Positions 53,086-60,979 of a stretch of 64,000 nucleotides of DNA are shown piece after piece; the stretch's first letter is position 1; the number at the start of each line of letters is the position of its first letter. Source of the DNA: Kaistella sp. (lineage in GTDB: Bacteria; Bacteroidota; Bacteroidia; Flavobacteriales; Weeksellaceae); contig JAIBEW010000019.1 of assembly GCA_019459085.1 (NCBI GenBank), forward strand, positions 1 to 64,000. Reading direction: 5' to 3'. The notes beneath the pieces are model-generated. The model was not told the origin of the DNA and made no database searches. It saw nothing but the letters and a program-made list of their open reading frames with translations. The position numbers and the translations under genes are program-made.

Positions 53086-54373
53086 TATTGTCTTTTTTTG
53101 GAGGAAATTTCTTTTTAAATTTCTTTTTTGGAGGATTCTGTCCGGATGGGTTTGCAGTTAGGTTTTCCGGTGCAGTCCTCACTTTTGGAGGATTATTCCT
53201 TTGACCCTGCGCAGCCTTAGGCAGATCAGGTTTGTTGGTTCTTTTATCCGGTTTCTGATTGCGGTTTCGGTTCTGGTTGGGTTTGCGGTCCTTCTCAAAA
53301 CGATCTAAACTGCTTTCCTGTATCAGATCGTTGGTTTTATAGGTGTTCTCAGTAACCTTTAAATCTTCAAGAGGAATGACTTTCTCACCATTCTTGTTTT
53401 TAGCAATCATTTTTTTGACTTCTTCAATGTCGAAGTCATACCAAGCCATGGAATTGTCGGCATACGCGAACCACATTTTCCTTTTGAAAACGTCTATTTT
53501 AATACAGAATGCCCTTCCTCTTTCGGTGTCGAGATTGGTTGATGAGGGCGGAAATGCACTCAAGGTATCCAAATAACTGTCGAGTTCATAATTGAGACAG
53601 CATTTGAGTTTCCCACACTGACCGGCCAGTTTTTGAGGATTGATGCTCAACTGCTGGTAACGCGCGGCGTTGGTGTTTACAGATCTGAAATCGGTAAGCC
53701 AGCTGGAACAGCAAAGTTCTCTTCCGCATGAACCGATACCTCCAATTTTCGCCGCTTCCTGTCGGAAACCGATCTGTTTCATATCAATTTTAGTACGGAA
53801 AGTAGCAGCAAATTCTTTAATCAGCAAACGGAAATCTACGCGGTTATCGGCTGTGTAATAGAAGGTGACTTTAGAATTGTCGCCCTGAAATTCCACATCG
53901 GTGATTTTCATCTGAAGATTCAGTGCGTGCGATATTTTTCGGGCATCCACTTTTACGGTTTCTTCCTTTTTACGCACGTCCTGCCAGGTTTCAATATCCT
54001 TTTGATTGGCTAAACGGTATATTTTCAGAGGCGTTTCATCAGAAAAATGTTTCTTTTTCATCTGAATTTTCACCAGTTCTCCGGTGAGACTTACCACACC
54101 AACATCATGTCCGGGACTAGATTCTACTGTTACAATGCTTCCTATATGAAGCGGTAAACGGTGTATATTTTTATAGAAACACTTTCTGTCGTTTTTAAAT
54201 CTCACTTCCACAAAATCACATTGGTTGGAAGCGGGATTATTGATATCAGAAAGCCAATCGAATACACTTAATTTATAACTGTTACCGCAGGTATTTACAC
54301 TTTCGCAGCCATTCGCAGATTTGGTTCCGCATGAATGGGAAGAATCGCCGGATGTTTTGCATCCACAACTCAT
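53078..54373 (-). CDS. ricT: PSP1-domain protein RicT
   Basis: A 431-aa protein with the PSP1 core (about 100-300), including IGFRQEAAKIGGIGSCGRELCCSSWL and CGKLKCCLNYELDSYLD, whose cysteines in RicT form part of an Fe-S binding complex. Additional N-terminal cysteines (MSCGCKTSGDSS, CGTKSANGCESVNTC) and a long basic, Asn/Pro/Lys-rich C-terminal tail (about 345-431) distinguish it from Bacillus RicT. In Bacillus the RicAFT complex aids RNA processing. The role in Bacteroidota is not established. The start is the ATG at 54373, because the upstream TTG at 54394 lies in the -7 promoter element. Confidence 0.9.
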   Translation of the reverse strand: MSCGCKTSGDSSHSCGTKSANGCESVNTCGNSYKLSVFDWLSDINNPASNQCDFVEVRFKNDRKCFYKNIHRLPLHIGSIVTVESSPGHDVGVVSLTGELVKIQMKKKHFSDETPLKIYRLANQKDIETWQDVRKKEETVKVDARKISHALNLQMKITDVEFQGDNSKVTFYYTADNRVDFRLLIKEFAATFRTKIDMKQIGFRQEAAKIGGIGSCGRELCCSSWLTDFRSVNTNAARYQQLSINPQKLAGQCGKLKCCLNYELDSYLDTLSAFPPSSTNLDTERGRAFCIKIDVFKRKMWFAYADNSMAWYDFDIEEVKKMIAKNKNGEKVIPLEDLKVTENTYKTNDLIQESSLDRFEKDRKPNQNRNRNQKPDKRTNKPDLPKAAQGQRNNPPKVRTAPENLTANPSGQNPPKKKFKKKFPPKKDNNA

Positions 54374-54391
54374 ATTTTTATATTTAATGTG

Positions 54392-54399
54392 CAAATTTA
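54392..54399 (-). promoter_or_regulatory. Promoter -7 element of the ricT-gldH-PBP1A operon
   Basis: TAAATTTG on the minus strand, 18 bases before the ricT ATG. It includes the TTG that begins the longer in-frame reading, which argues against that reading. Confidence 0.55.
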
Positions 54400-54665
54400 G
54401 TATAAATTTTATTTAATAAATAAGTTTGATATTTTTTTGCCTGTATTTAAAAATAAAACGCGGATTCCGCTTCGACTTTTGTTCTTTCGGCACCTCTGTT
54501 TAAAATAAACGCTCCGTTTGAGTCCTGCAGATGATCACCGATATTTTAAATGTAAGTATCTGAACATTAATATTTTAAATTTAAACTGTTATTTCAAACA
54601 TAGCAACAAATAGGGGTTTCGTTTAAAATGTTAAAATTAATTAACATTTGTTATGAAAATAATTT
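54400..54665. other. Divergent intergenic region between ricT and the FadL-type gene
   Basis: About 270 A/T-rich bases without a coding frame. It contains two copies of the 11-mer ATATTTTAAAT (54541-54551 and 54570-54580), 29 bases apart centre to centre, which might be a regulator site for the porin gene. Otherwise I see nothing. Confidence 0.45.
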
Positions 54666-54673
54666 TATATTTG
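54666..54673 (+). promoter_or_regulatory. Promoter -7 element of the FadL-type porin gene
   Basis: TATATTTG, 19 bases before the ATG at 54693. A TTTG at 54647-54650 is 15 bases upstream, slightly short of the usual spacing. Confidence 0.5.
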
Positions 54674-54692
54674 AACAATAATAATCATTTTT

Positions 54693-55931
54693 ATGAAAAA
54701 AATCTTAATTTCCTCATCCCTTTTGGCAGGCAGTATGCTGTTTGCAGGTGGGTTCAGGGTGTCGCTTCAGGGCGTTAAGCAGTTAGCGATGGCTCACACG
54801 AGTGCACATGCCGAAGACGCGAGTGTTACGTTTTTCAATCCTGCGGGAATGTCTTTTATTCCTTCGAAACTGAGTGTTGTGGCAGGCGGATTTGGCGCCA
54901 AATCAGAAGTGACGTACCAGAATCTGAATACTCTGGAATCCTATACCACCGACAGCCCGATGGGAACGCCGCTTTATGCGGCTATTGCTTATAAAGTAAT
55001 GCCTAATTTATCTGTTGGTTTTAACTTTTCCACCCCATTCGGAAGTACTATTGAATGGCCACAAGATTGGGCAGGAAGAGAAATTGTTCAGCGACTGGAA
55101 TTGAAATCTTTTTATTTCCAGCCAATGGTTTCGGTAAAACTTGCACCATGGGCATCGTTTGGAGCCAGTTATATTTATGCAAAAGGTACCGTAAACTGGG
55201 ACAAAGCAGTTACTCAATTAGGAGGAACCCTCAACCTGAAAGACGAAAAAGCTACAGGACACGGAATGGGATTCGGGTTTTATTTTCAGCCAGATGCCAA
55301 ATGGGACATCAGTATAGCCTACCGCTCGCCTGTTGACATGGAAGCTAAAGAAGGAAAAGCATCATTTGATATTTCTCCGGCTTTATATTCATCTCTCGGA
55401 TTGGATGCGAACGGACAAGATAACTTTACCGCTACCCTGCCTTTGGTGGAAGAATATACGATTGGTTTAACCTATAAAGTGACCCCTAAATGGTTAATTT
55501 CTGCAGATTTCAATTATCACGGATGGGAACGTTACAGCCAACTTACCCTTGATTTCGAAAAAGCACCAATCGGTAATCAGGCATCAGACCCGACCATTTT
55601 GGTTTCACCAAAAAACTTCCATAACACCAAAACTTTCAGAGTGGGAACTCAGTATCAGTTAACCGATATGATTGCCGGAAGATTAGGATGGTATTATGAT
55701 GAATCTCCGTATGAAGATGAGTATTTTATTCCTGAAACGCCTTCATTTGACACCAATGTAATTACCGGAGGTCTAGGATTTAAATTTGCGAGAGGTTTCG
55801 GAGTTGATGTTGCAGGAGCCTGGGCAATGCCGCAGAGCAGAAATGTTGAGAACGCGAACAGTAATTTCTTCGGACAGGCCAAAGCGAAGGCATACTACGT
55901 TGGTTTAGGTCTATCTTATAATGCATTCTAA
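54693..55931 (+). CDS. OmpP1/FadL-family outer membrane transport protein
   Basis: A 412-aa outer-membrane barrel. The signal peptide is MKKILISSSLLAGSMLFAGG, then GFRVSLQGVKQLAMAHTSAHAEDASVTFFNPAGMSFIP, the conserved FadL-family N-terminal segment including the N-P-A-G motif. The rest is amphipathic strands, ending YYVGLGLSYNAF with a terminal Phe as expected for barrels. FadL proteins let fatty acids and other hydrophobic compounds cross the outer membrane. It lies 13 bases upstream of an SGNH-like lipoprotein, and the pair may take up and hydrolyse lipids or esters. Confidence 0.92.
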   Translation: MKKILISSSLLAGSMLFAGGFRVSLQGVKQLAMAHTSAHAEDASVTFFNPAGMSFIPSKLSVVAGGFGAKSEVTYQNLNTLESYTTDSPMGTPLYAAIAYKVMPNLSVGFNFSTPFGSTIEWPQDWAGREIVQRLELKSFYFQPMVSVKLAPWASFGASYIYAKGTVNWDKAVTQLGGTLNLKDEKATGHGMGFGFYFQPDAKWDISIAYRSPVDMEAKEGKASFDISPALYSSLGLDANGQDNFTATLPLVEEYTIGLTYKVTPKWLISADFNYHGWERYSQLTLDFEKAPIGNQASDPTILVSPKNFHNTKTFRVGTQYQLTDMIAGRLGWYYDESPYEDEYFIPETPSFDTNVITGGLGFKFARGFGVDVAGAWAMPQSRNVENANSNFFGQAKAKAYYVGLGLSYNAF

Positions 55932-55944
55932 GTTTAAATAAATT

Positions 55945-57396
55945 ATGAAAAAAATATTAATATCAACAGTCGCTGTTTCAGCTTTGCTATTTACAACAGG
56001 CTGTAAAACAGATTTCGACCAGGATGTAAGCAGTATCACGGTTTCAAAAGGAGATGCCAATTTCACAAAATATGTGGCTTTAGGAAACTCTCTCACGTCC
56101 GGGTTCAGAGATAACGCCCTGTATAGTGACGGACAGGTAGAATCTTATCCGAATATGATTGCGGCACAAATGATGCTCGCAGGAGGAGGTGCTTTCAAAC
56201 AACCTTTAATGCCAAATAATGTAGGTGGATTTACCAACCTTCCAGGTTTTCTAGGTAAGCTCAATTTACAAGTAGTAAATGGTGCTTTATCTCCTGTTGC
56301 TTCACCTGCTGCTGCCGCATTAGATAATGTAGCGTCGTCGGGTCCTTATCAAAACTTAGGCGTTCCGGGAGCAAAATCTTTCCATTTGGGTGCTGCAGGT
56401 TATGGAAATGCAGCGGGACTTAGCGCAGGGTTAGCAAATCCATATTATGTAAGATTCGCAACAAGTGCTACCAGTTCGATAATTGCTGATGCGATTAGCC
56501 AGTCTCCAACATTTTTTTCGCTTTGGATCGGAAATAATGATGTTCTGTCTTATTCCACAAGCGGTGGGGTGGGAACAGATCAGAAAGGAAACTTAAATCC
56601 TGCAACATACGGAGCAAATGACATCACCGATCCTACTGTATTTGCATCAGTCATCAACAGTTATGTAACGGCATTAACTGCCAACGGCGCGAAAGGGGTT
56701 TTGGCAAATATTCCAAATGTTACTTCAATTCCTTATTTCACAAGAGTTCCCGCAATGCCAATCGCAGGATTGACGGATGCGCAAGTTTCCCAACTTAACG
56801 GCGGGTATGCTCAATACAACGGAGGTTTAGCACAAGCCAAAGCTTTAGGAGTACTTACAGATGCAGAATATCAAAAAAGACTGATAAAATTTACTGCTGG
56901 TATTGCAAACGGTGCTGTTATCGCGGATAAAGATTTAAGTACCATTCCAGGACTTCCAAAATACAGACAAACCACCTCTAAAGATCTTATTTTGTTAACC
57001 GCTTCAGCCGTTTTAAATCCGACTGTTGGTGGAGGTACTTCATTAGCTTTAGAAGACAAATATGTTCTTACAGAAAAGGAAACTTCTAATGTTATTACCG
57101 CTACCAATGCTTATAATGCAACCCTAAAATCTATCGCAGATGCAAAAGGTCTTGCTTTCGTGGATGCCAATACCAAAATGATGGAACTTTCAGGAGCTTC
57201 TGGAATCCAGTATGACGGCGTGAAATATTCTGCAACTTTTGTAACCGGCGGAACTTTCTCTCTTGACGGAGTTCACCTTACCGGAAGAGGTTATGCACTG
57301 ATTGCTAATGAATTCATCAAAGCGATCAACAGAACATACAAATCTACTTTACCACAGGTTAACGTTAACAGTTATTCCGGAGTGAAGTTTCCGTAA
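55945..57396 (+). CDS. SGNH/GDSL-hydrolase-like lipoprotein
   Basis: A 483-aa lipoprotein (lipobox FTTG-Cys20 after MKKILISTVAVSALLFTTG). SGNH blocks are visible: block I is VALGNSLTSGF with Ser49 as nucleophile, but with Asn48 in place of the Asp of GDSL. Block III is SLWIGNNDVLSY, and block V is DGVHLTGRGYALIAN with the catalytic Asp-x-x-His. These enzymes hydrolyse esters of lipids or sugars. The protein should sit on the outer membrane. It is paired with the FadL-type porin, and a strong terminator follows. Confidence 0.85.
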   Translation: MKKILISTVAVSALLFTTGCKTDFDQDVSSITVSKGDANFTKYVALGNSLTSGFRDNALYSDGQVESYPNMIAAQMMLAGGGAFKQPLMPNNVGGFTNLPGFLGKLNLQVVNGALSPVASPAAAALDNVASSGPYQNLGVPGAKSFHLGAAGYGNAAGLSAGLANPYYVRFATSATSSIIADAISQSPTFFSLWIGNNDVLSYSTSGGVGTDQKGNLNPATYGANDITDPTVFASVINSYVTALTANGAKGVLANIPNVTSIPYFTRVPAMPIAGLTDAQVSQLNGGYAQYNGGLAQAKALGVLTDAEYQKRLIKFTAGIANGAVIADKDLSTIPGLPKYRQTTSKDLILLTASAVLNPTVGGGTSLALEDKYVLTEKETSNVITATNAYNATLKSIADAKGLAFVDANTKMMELSGASGIQYDGVKYSATFVTGGTFSLDGVHLTGRGYALIANEFIKAINRTYKSTLPQVNVNSYSGVKFP

Positions 57397-57431
57397 TCGT
57401 TCGAAAAAAGGAAATTAATAACCATTCTTTT

Positions 57432-57464
57432 ACCAAAGCAAATTCGTTTGCTTTGGTTTTTTTT
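57432..57464 (+). terminator. Rho-independent terminator with UUCG loop
   Basis: A perfect 11-bp stem (57432-57442 with 57447-57457), a TTCG tetraloop at 57443-57446, then a run of T to 57464. It ends the porin/SGNH pair. Its right arm also contains the -33 element of the next gene's promoter. Confidence 0.92.
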
Positions 57465-57476
57465 ATGCTATTTTTG
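57447..57476 (+). promoter_or_regulatory. Promoter of the HAD phosphatase gene, overlapping a terminator
   Basis: TTTG at 57447-57450, 18 bases, then TATTTTTG at 57469-57476, 17 bases before the ATG. The -33 element lies in the right arm of the preceding terminator, so one stretch serves as both. Confidence 0.65.
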
Positions 57477-57493
57477 CGCGTTTATACATTACT

Positions 57494-58216
57494 ATGATTT
57501 CACTAAAGCCTTTATCTGCTGAAAAACCCAAACATATCTTCTTTGATCTCGACAATACCCTTTGGGACCACCGGAAAAACGCCTACCTCACCCTGAAGGA
57601 AATTTATAAAAGAGAAAAAGTCGGAAAAAAATACTCTATTGATTTTGAAGATTTCCACAGAGAATATTTCACGATCAACGAAAGACTTTGGGAACAGATC
57701 AGAGACGGCGAGATTGATAAGGAATATCTCCGTAAACACCGTTTTTACGATGCATTTCTGTTTTTTGGGATTGATGATTTTGAGCTTGCCCAGATTTTTG
57801 AGCATAATTTTTTAGATGAAATCCTCAATTACAATGATCTTGTGGAAGGTGCTTTTGAACTTCTGAAATATCTCACCGAAAGAAAATACAGACTGCACAT
57901 CCTTTCCAACGGCTTTCAGGAAGTCACTGACCGAAAATGTGAACTTTCAGGCATCAGTCACTTTTTTGAAACCATTACCAGTGCCGATGAAATCAATATC
58001 AGGAAACCGAAGCCCGAGATTTATGAATATGCTCTGAAAAAAGCCGGTGCAGAAAAAGAAGAATCCATGATGATCGGCGACGACTGGATCGCCGATGTGG
58101 AAGGCGCAAAAGCCTTCGGCCTTCAGGTAGTTTTTTTCGATGTGTTTAACGATAATTTTGAAGCTGAAGAGGTACAAGTGATAAAGAAACTGAAGGAAAT
58201 TAAAGCATTTCTTTAA
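57494..58216 (+). CDS. HAD-family phosphatase (YjjG-like nucleotidase)
   Basis: A 240-aa haloacid dehalogenase hydrolase. Motif I is FFDLDNTLWDH with the two catalytic Asp, motif II is LSNGF (Ser), motif III is RKPKPEIYEYAL (Lys), and motif IV is MMIGDDWIADVEGA. The DLDNTLWDH wording and length match YjjG-type 5'-nucleotidases, which act on pyrimidine nucleotides including non-canonical ones, though substrate specificity is not readable from sequence. It converges with the NUDIX gene, 7 bases apart. Confidence 0.9.
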   Translation: MISLKPLSAEKPKHIFFDLDNTLWDHRKNAYLTLKEIYKREKVGKKYSIDFEDFHREYFTINERLWEQIRDGEIDKEYLRKHRFYDAFLFFGIDDFELAQIFEHNFLDEILNYNDLVEGAFELLKYLTERKYRLHILSNGFQEVTDRKCELSGISHFFETITSADEINIRKPKPEIYEYALKKAGAEKEESMMIGDDWIADVEGAKAFGLQVVFFDVFNDNFEAEEVQVIKKLKEIKAFL

Positions 58217-58223
58217 TGCTCAA

Positions 58224-58733
58224 TTATCGGTAATGATGCTGAAAAAAATATTTTTGGGAATCAAAAGCCAGGTCATCAGGATCAATCTCCTGTAACGGAA
58301 TCCAAACGGTTTCAGAAATCTCAGAGATCTCAAGGCTTACGGGAAATTTTTCAGGAGTGTTATATTCGTAAAACAGATCGAGGGTACGATAGTCGATACC
58401 CTTATAATGATAGGTATTCGGAAAACTTCCGAGATATTTAAGCTTCGAAGGTTCCAGTTTAAGTTGCAGTTCTTCAAAAAGTTCACGGACACAGGTTTGC
58501 TCTGCACTTTCCTCCGGATCTACAAAACCGCCTGCCAAATCCAGTTTCCCTTTTTTGGGCATCTGGTTTCTTTTCGTCAATAAAATTTCATCGCCACATC
58601 TGATCACGACTGCAACCGCTGCCGCAATATTGTTGTATAATACAAAATCACAAGCATTACAGTTCCATTTCTTTTCGCCGTCCCAAATCAGGGTGTTTTC
58701 ACCGCATTTAGGACAGTAGTTTAAGTCACCCAT
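58224..58733 (-). CDS. NUDIX hydrolase with N-terminal zinc ribbon
   Basis: A 169-aa protein. A zinc-ribbon-like lead has CPKCG and CNACD (about residues 7-27). The NUDIX box is GGFVDPEESAEQTCVRELFEELQL (about 72-95), matching G-x5-E-x7-R-E-U-x-E-E. Members cut nucleoside diphosphates linked to another group. The ribbon arrangement resembles NADH pyrophosphatase-like and related NUDIX proteins. The start is ATG at 58733. A TTG directly upstream is less likely. It begins 3 bases after the xerD stop, so it is in the same unit. Confidence 0.88.
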   Translation of the reverse strand: MGDLNYCPKCGENTLIWDGEKKWNCNACDFVLYNNIAAAVAVVIRCGDEILLTKRNQMPKKGKLDLAGGFVDPEESAEQTCVRELFEELQLKLEPSKLKYLGSFPNTYHYKGIDYRTLDLFYEYNTPEKFPVSLEISEISETVWIPLQEIDPDDLAFDSQKYFFQHHYR

Positions 58734-58736
58734 CAA

Positions 58737-59648
58737 TTAAGAAACGGCTTTGTTTCGTGGGTGGTAATTTAGAATAACATTGCGGAGTTCATCCGTTTTA
58801 AGATGCGTATAAATTTCAGTCGTAGTAATGCTCGAATGGCCCAACATTTCCTGAATATACCGCAAGTCAGCACCGTTTTGCAGCAAATGAGTCGCAAAAG
58901 AATGACGGAAAGTATGTGGAGAAATCTTTTTGCTGATTCCAGCTTTTTCGGTAAGCTCCTTGATGATGATGAAGACAATCACGCGCGACATCGAAGAACC
59001 TCTGCTGTTCAGAAACAGGATATCTTCATGTTTTTTATTGATTTTATAATGACTCCGCACATCGTGAATATACTCTTTGATGAGCTGAGACGTAATGTCT
59101 GCAAGCGGAACCAGACGTGATTTATCACCTTTTCCAACGACCTTAAGATAGTTCTCCTTAAAATTGATGTGGGAAATTCTGAGGTCAATGAGTTCAGAAA
59201 CACGGAGTCCGCAACCGTAAAGCACTTCAATCATGCAGCGGTTTCTCTGTCCGAGATCCGTAGAAACATTGATGGCTTTAATAATCCTTTCCACATCCTC
59301 AAAACTGAGCGTATCGGGCAGATAAAGACCGAGTTTTGGTCCTTCCAGAAGGGTTGAAGGATTGTCTTCGCGCATTTCGTCCTGCTGCATAAATTTAAAA
59401 AAGGCTTTGATGGACGAAATCCATCTTGCCTGCGATCTTTCACTGAATTTCTGTTTTGAAACCTGATAAAGGTATTCCTGAAGCTGCTCGTAGGTAATTT
59501 GTTCCGGCGGAACACTTTCAAGGAAGTCTTCGGCAAAAGTTTTGAGTTTTCTGATATCTCGAAGATAAGCGTCCAACGTATTGTCTGAAAAATTCCGTTC
59601 AAACTTCAGGTAATTTTCAAATTCCTTAATTTTTTCATCCCATTTCAT
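58737..59648 (-). CDS. xerD: Site-specific tyrosine recombinase XerD
   Basis: A 303-aa tyrosine recombinase. The N-terminal SAM-like core-binding domain (about 1-100) begins KIKEFENYLKFERNFSDNTLDAYLRDI. The catalytic domain has Arg in YGCGLRVSELIDL, Lys in GKGDKSRLVPL, His-x-x-Arg in SPHTFRHSFATHLL, and His plus nucleophile Tyr in LGHSSITTTEIYTH. It resolves chromosome dimers at dif sites with a partner Xer protein. There is no dif-like site or mobile element beside it, so it is the housekeeping enzyme and not an integrase. Confidence 0.92.
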   Translation of the reverse strand: MKWDEKIKEFENYLKFERNFSDNTLDAYLRDIRKLKTFAEDFLESVPPEQITYEQLQEYLYQVSKQKFSERSQARWISSIKAFFKFMQQDEMREDNPSTLLEGPKLGLYLPDTLSFEDVERIIKAINVSTDLGQRNRCMIEVLYGCGLRVSELIDLRISHINFKENYLKVVGKGDKSRLVPLADITSQLIKEYIHDVRSHYKINKKHEDILFLNSRGSSMSRVIVFIIIKELTEKAGISKKISPHTFRHSFATHLLQNGADLRYIQEMLGHSSITTTEIYTHLKTDELRNVILNYHPRNKAVS

Positions 59649-59677
59649 AATTCCTCTTTTTTAGTTTTGGTTATTGG

Positions 59678-60109
59678 TTACATTGACAAGAGTTCATTTT
59701 CATGGATCTGAACGGTCTCAATGTTGTGGTTTTTTAAAAAACTTATTCCATCCTCGTCAGAATACTCGTGAATGTAAACGATTTTTGAGATTCCTGACTG
59801 TAAAACCAGTTTACTGCATTCTTTGCAGGGTGACAGTGTTAAATAAAGCGTTGCCCCTTTTGCAGACTGTGTTGAACTGGCAAGTTTTAAAATTGCATTG
59901 GCTTCTGCATGCAAAACGAACCAGTGTGTTTTTCCACTCTCATCTTCGCAGCAGTTATCAAAGCCGGAAGGTGTTCCGTTGTAGCCGTCAGATATGATCA
60001 TCCGGTCTTTTACAATGAGGGCTCCCACTTTTTTCCGTTCACAGTACGAAAGTTTTGCCCACTCCTGCGCCATTTTCAAATAGGCGATGTCAAATTTGTT
60101 CGGTTTCAA
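59678..60109 (-). CDS. Deoxycytidylate deaminase (ComEB/dCMP deaminase family)
   Basis: A 143-aa zinc-dependent deaminase that converts dCMP to dUMP for thymidylate synthesis. Zinc motifs are HAEANAIL (His with catalytic Glu) and PCKECSK (two Cys). The lead AYLKMAQEWAKLSYCERKKVGALIVKD is characteristic of the family. The conserved N-terminus extends to a TTG at 60109, two bases after the enoyl-CoA hydratase stop, so I take that non-ATG start, helped by coupling. The first internal ATG would cut off conserved residues. The gene is 29 bases upstream of xerD. Confidence 0.88.
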   Translation of the reverse strand: MKPNKFDIAYLKMAQEWAKLSYCERKKVGALIVKDRMIISDGYNGTPSGFDNCCEDESGKTHWFVLHAEANAILKLASSTQSAKGATLYLTLSPCKECSKLVLQSGISKIVYIHEYSDEDGISFLKNHNIETVQIHENELLSM

Positions 60110-60111
60110 AA

Positions 60112-60879
60112 CTAAAATGCAGGTTTTCTCTTCTCCAGAAACGCTGAAACCCCTTCTTTCTTATCGGGCATATCGAAAAGTTCTCCAAAAAACTGTATTT
60201 CCGAATCAAAACCTTGGTCAGTGTCCGATAGATTAACGGCTTTAATGGCTTTTTCAATGGCCATTGGTGAATTGTATGAAATGGCGGTTGCCAGTTCTTT
60301 CGTTTTTAATAAAAGATCTTCCAGAGGGAATACTTCATTTACAAGACCGATTTCTTTTGCTTTTTTTGCGTCAATCATTTTCGCGGAAAAGATCATCTCA
60401 TTAGCGAGACCTTTTCCTACGATTTTTGCTAGCCTCTGTGTGCCGCCGTAGCCGGGAATCAAGCCTAAAGTAACTTCCGGAAGTCCAAGTCTGGCATTTT
60501 CTGAAGCATAGCGGATGTGGCAGGCCAAAGCCAGTTCCAGACCGCCACCCAAAGCGAAACCGTTTATCGCGGCGATCACCGGTTTCTTTAAATTTTCAAT
60601 TTTATTGAAGAGAATATTCTGTCCGTTCCGTGCAAGTTCTTCAGCTTTTTCTTGCCCGAAATCGGAAAACTCTTTTATATCTGCGCCAGCAACAAACGAT
60701 TTTGGTCCGTCGCCGGTTAAAATAATAACTCTTACTTCCTGATCTTCATTCAGCGATTCAAATGCTGCACTCAGTTCTTTTATAGTATCTGAGTTCAGTG
60801 CATTCAAACTTTGCGGCCTCCTGATGGTGAGGACTGCGGTTCTGTTTTCCTTTTCTATAACAATATTGTCAAAATTCAT
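60112..60879 (-). CDS. Enoyl-CoA hydratase/isomerase family protein
   Basis: A 255-aa crotonase-fold enzyme. The oxyanion-hole residues lie in SFVAGADIKEF (about 61-71) and ALGGGLELALACHIRYA (about 103-119). The catalytic Glu pair of hydratases is in GGGLELALAC and ARLGLPEVTLGLIPGYGGTQRL. The sequence fits a short-chain enoyl-CoA hydratase of beta-oxidation. The start is ATG at 60879. The longer frame from a TTG at 60924 adds 15 residues without family support. It lies just upstream of the dCMP deaminase gene. Confidence 0.93.
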   Translation of the reverse strand: MNFDNIVIEKENRTAVLTIRRPQSLNALNSDTIKELSAAFESLNEDQEVRVIILTGDGPKSFVAGADIKEFSDFGQEKAEELARNGQNILFNKIENLKKPVIAAINGFALGGGLELALACHIRYASENARLGLPEVTLGLIPGYGGTQRLAKIVGKGLANEMIFSAKMIDAKKAKEIGLVNEVFPLEDLLLKTKELATAISYNSPMAIEKAIKAVNLSDTDQGFDSEIQFFGELFDMPDKKEGVSAFLEKRKPAF

Positions 60880-60979
60880 GTGCTTAATCAATGGTTTTAA
60901 AAAATGCAAATTACTCAAATTCAAGGTAAAAACATGATTAATATCTATAAAAATTCATTTTTTAACATTTAAAATTTAA

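Noticed and set aside
58737-59648. XerD as the integrase of a mobile element
   Set aside because: The sequence is the housekeeping XerD type. No attachment repeats, tRNA gene or phage genes are near, and flanking genes are core functions.
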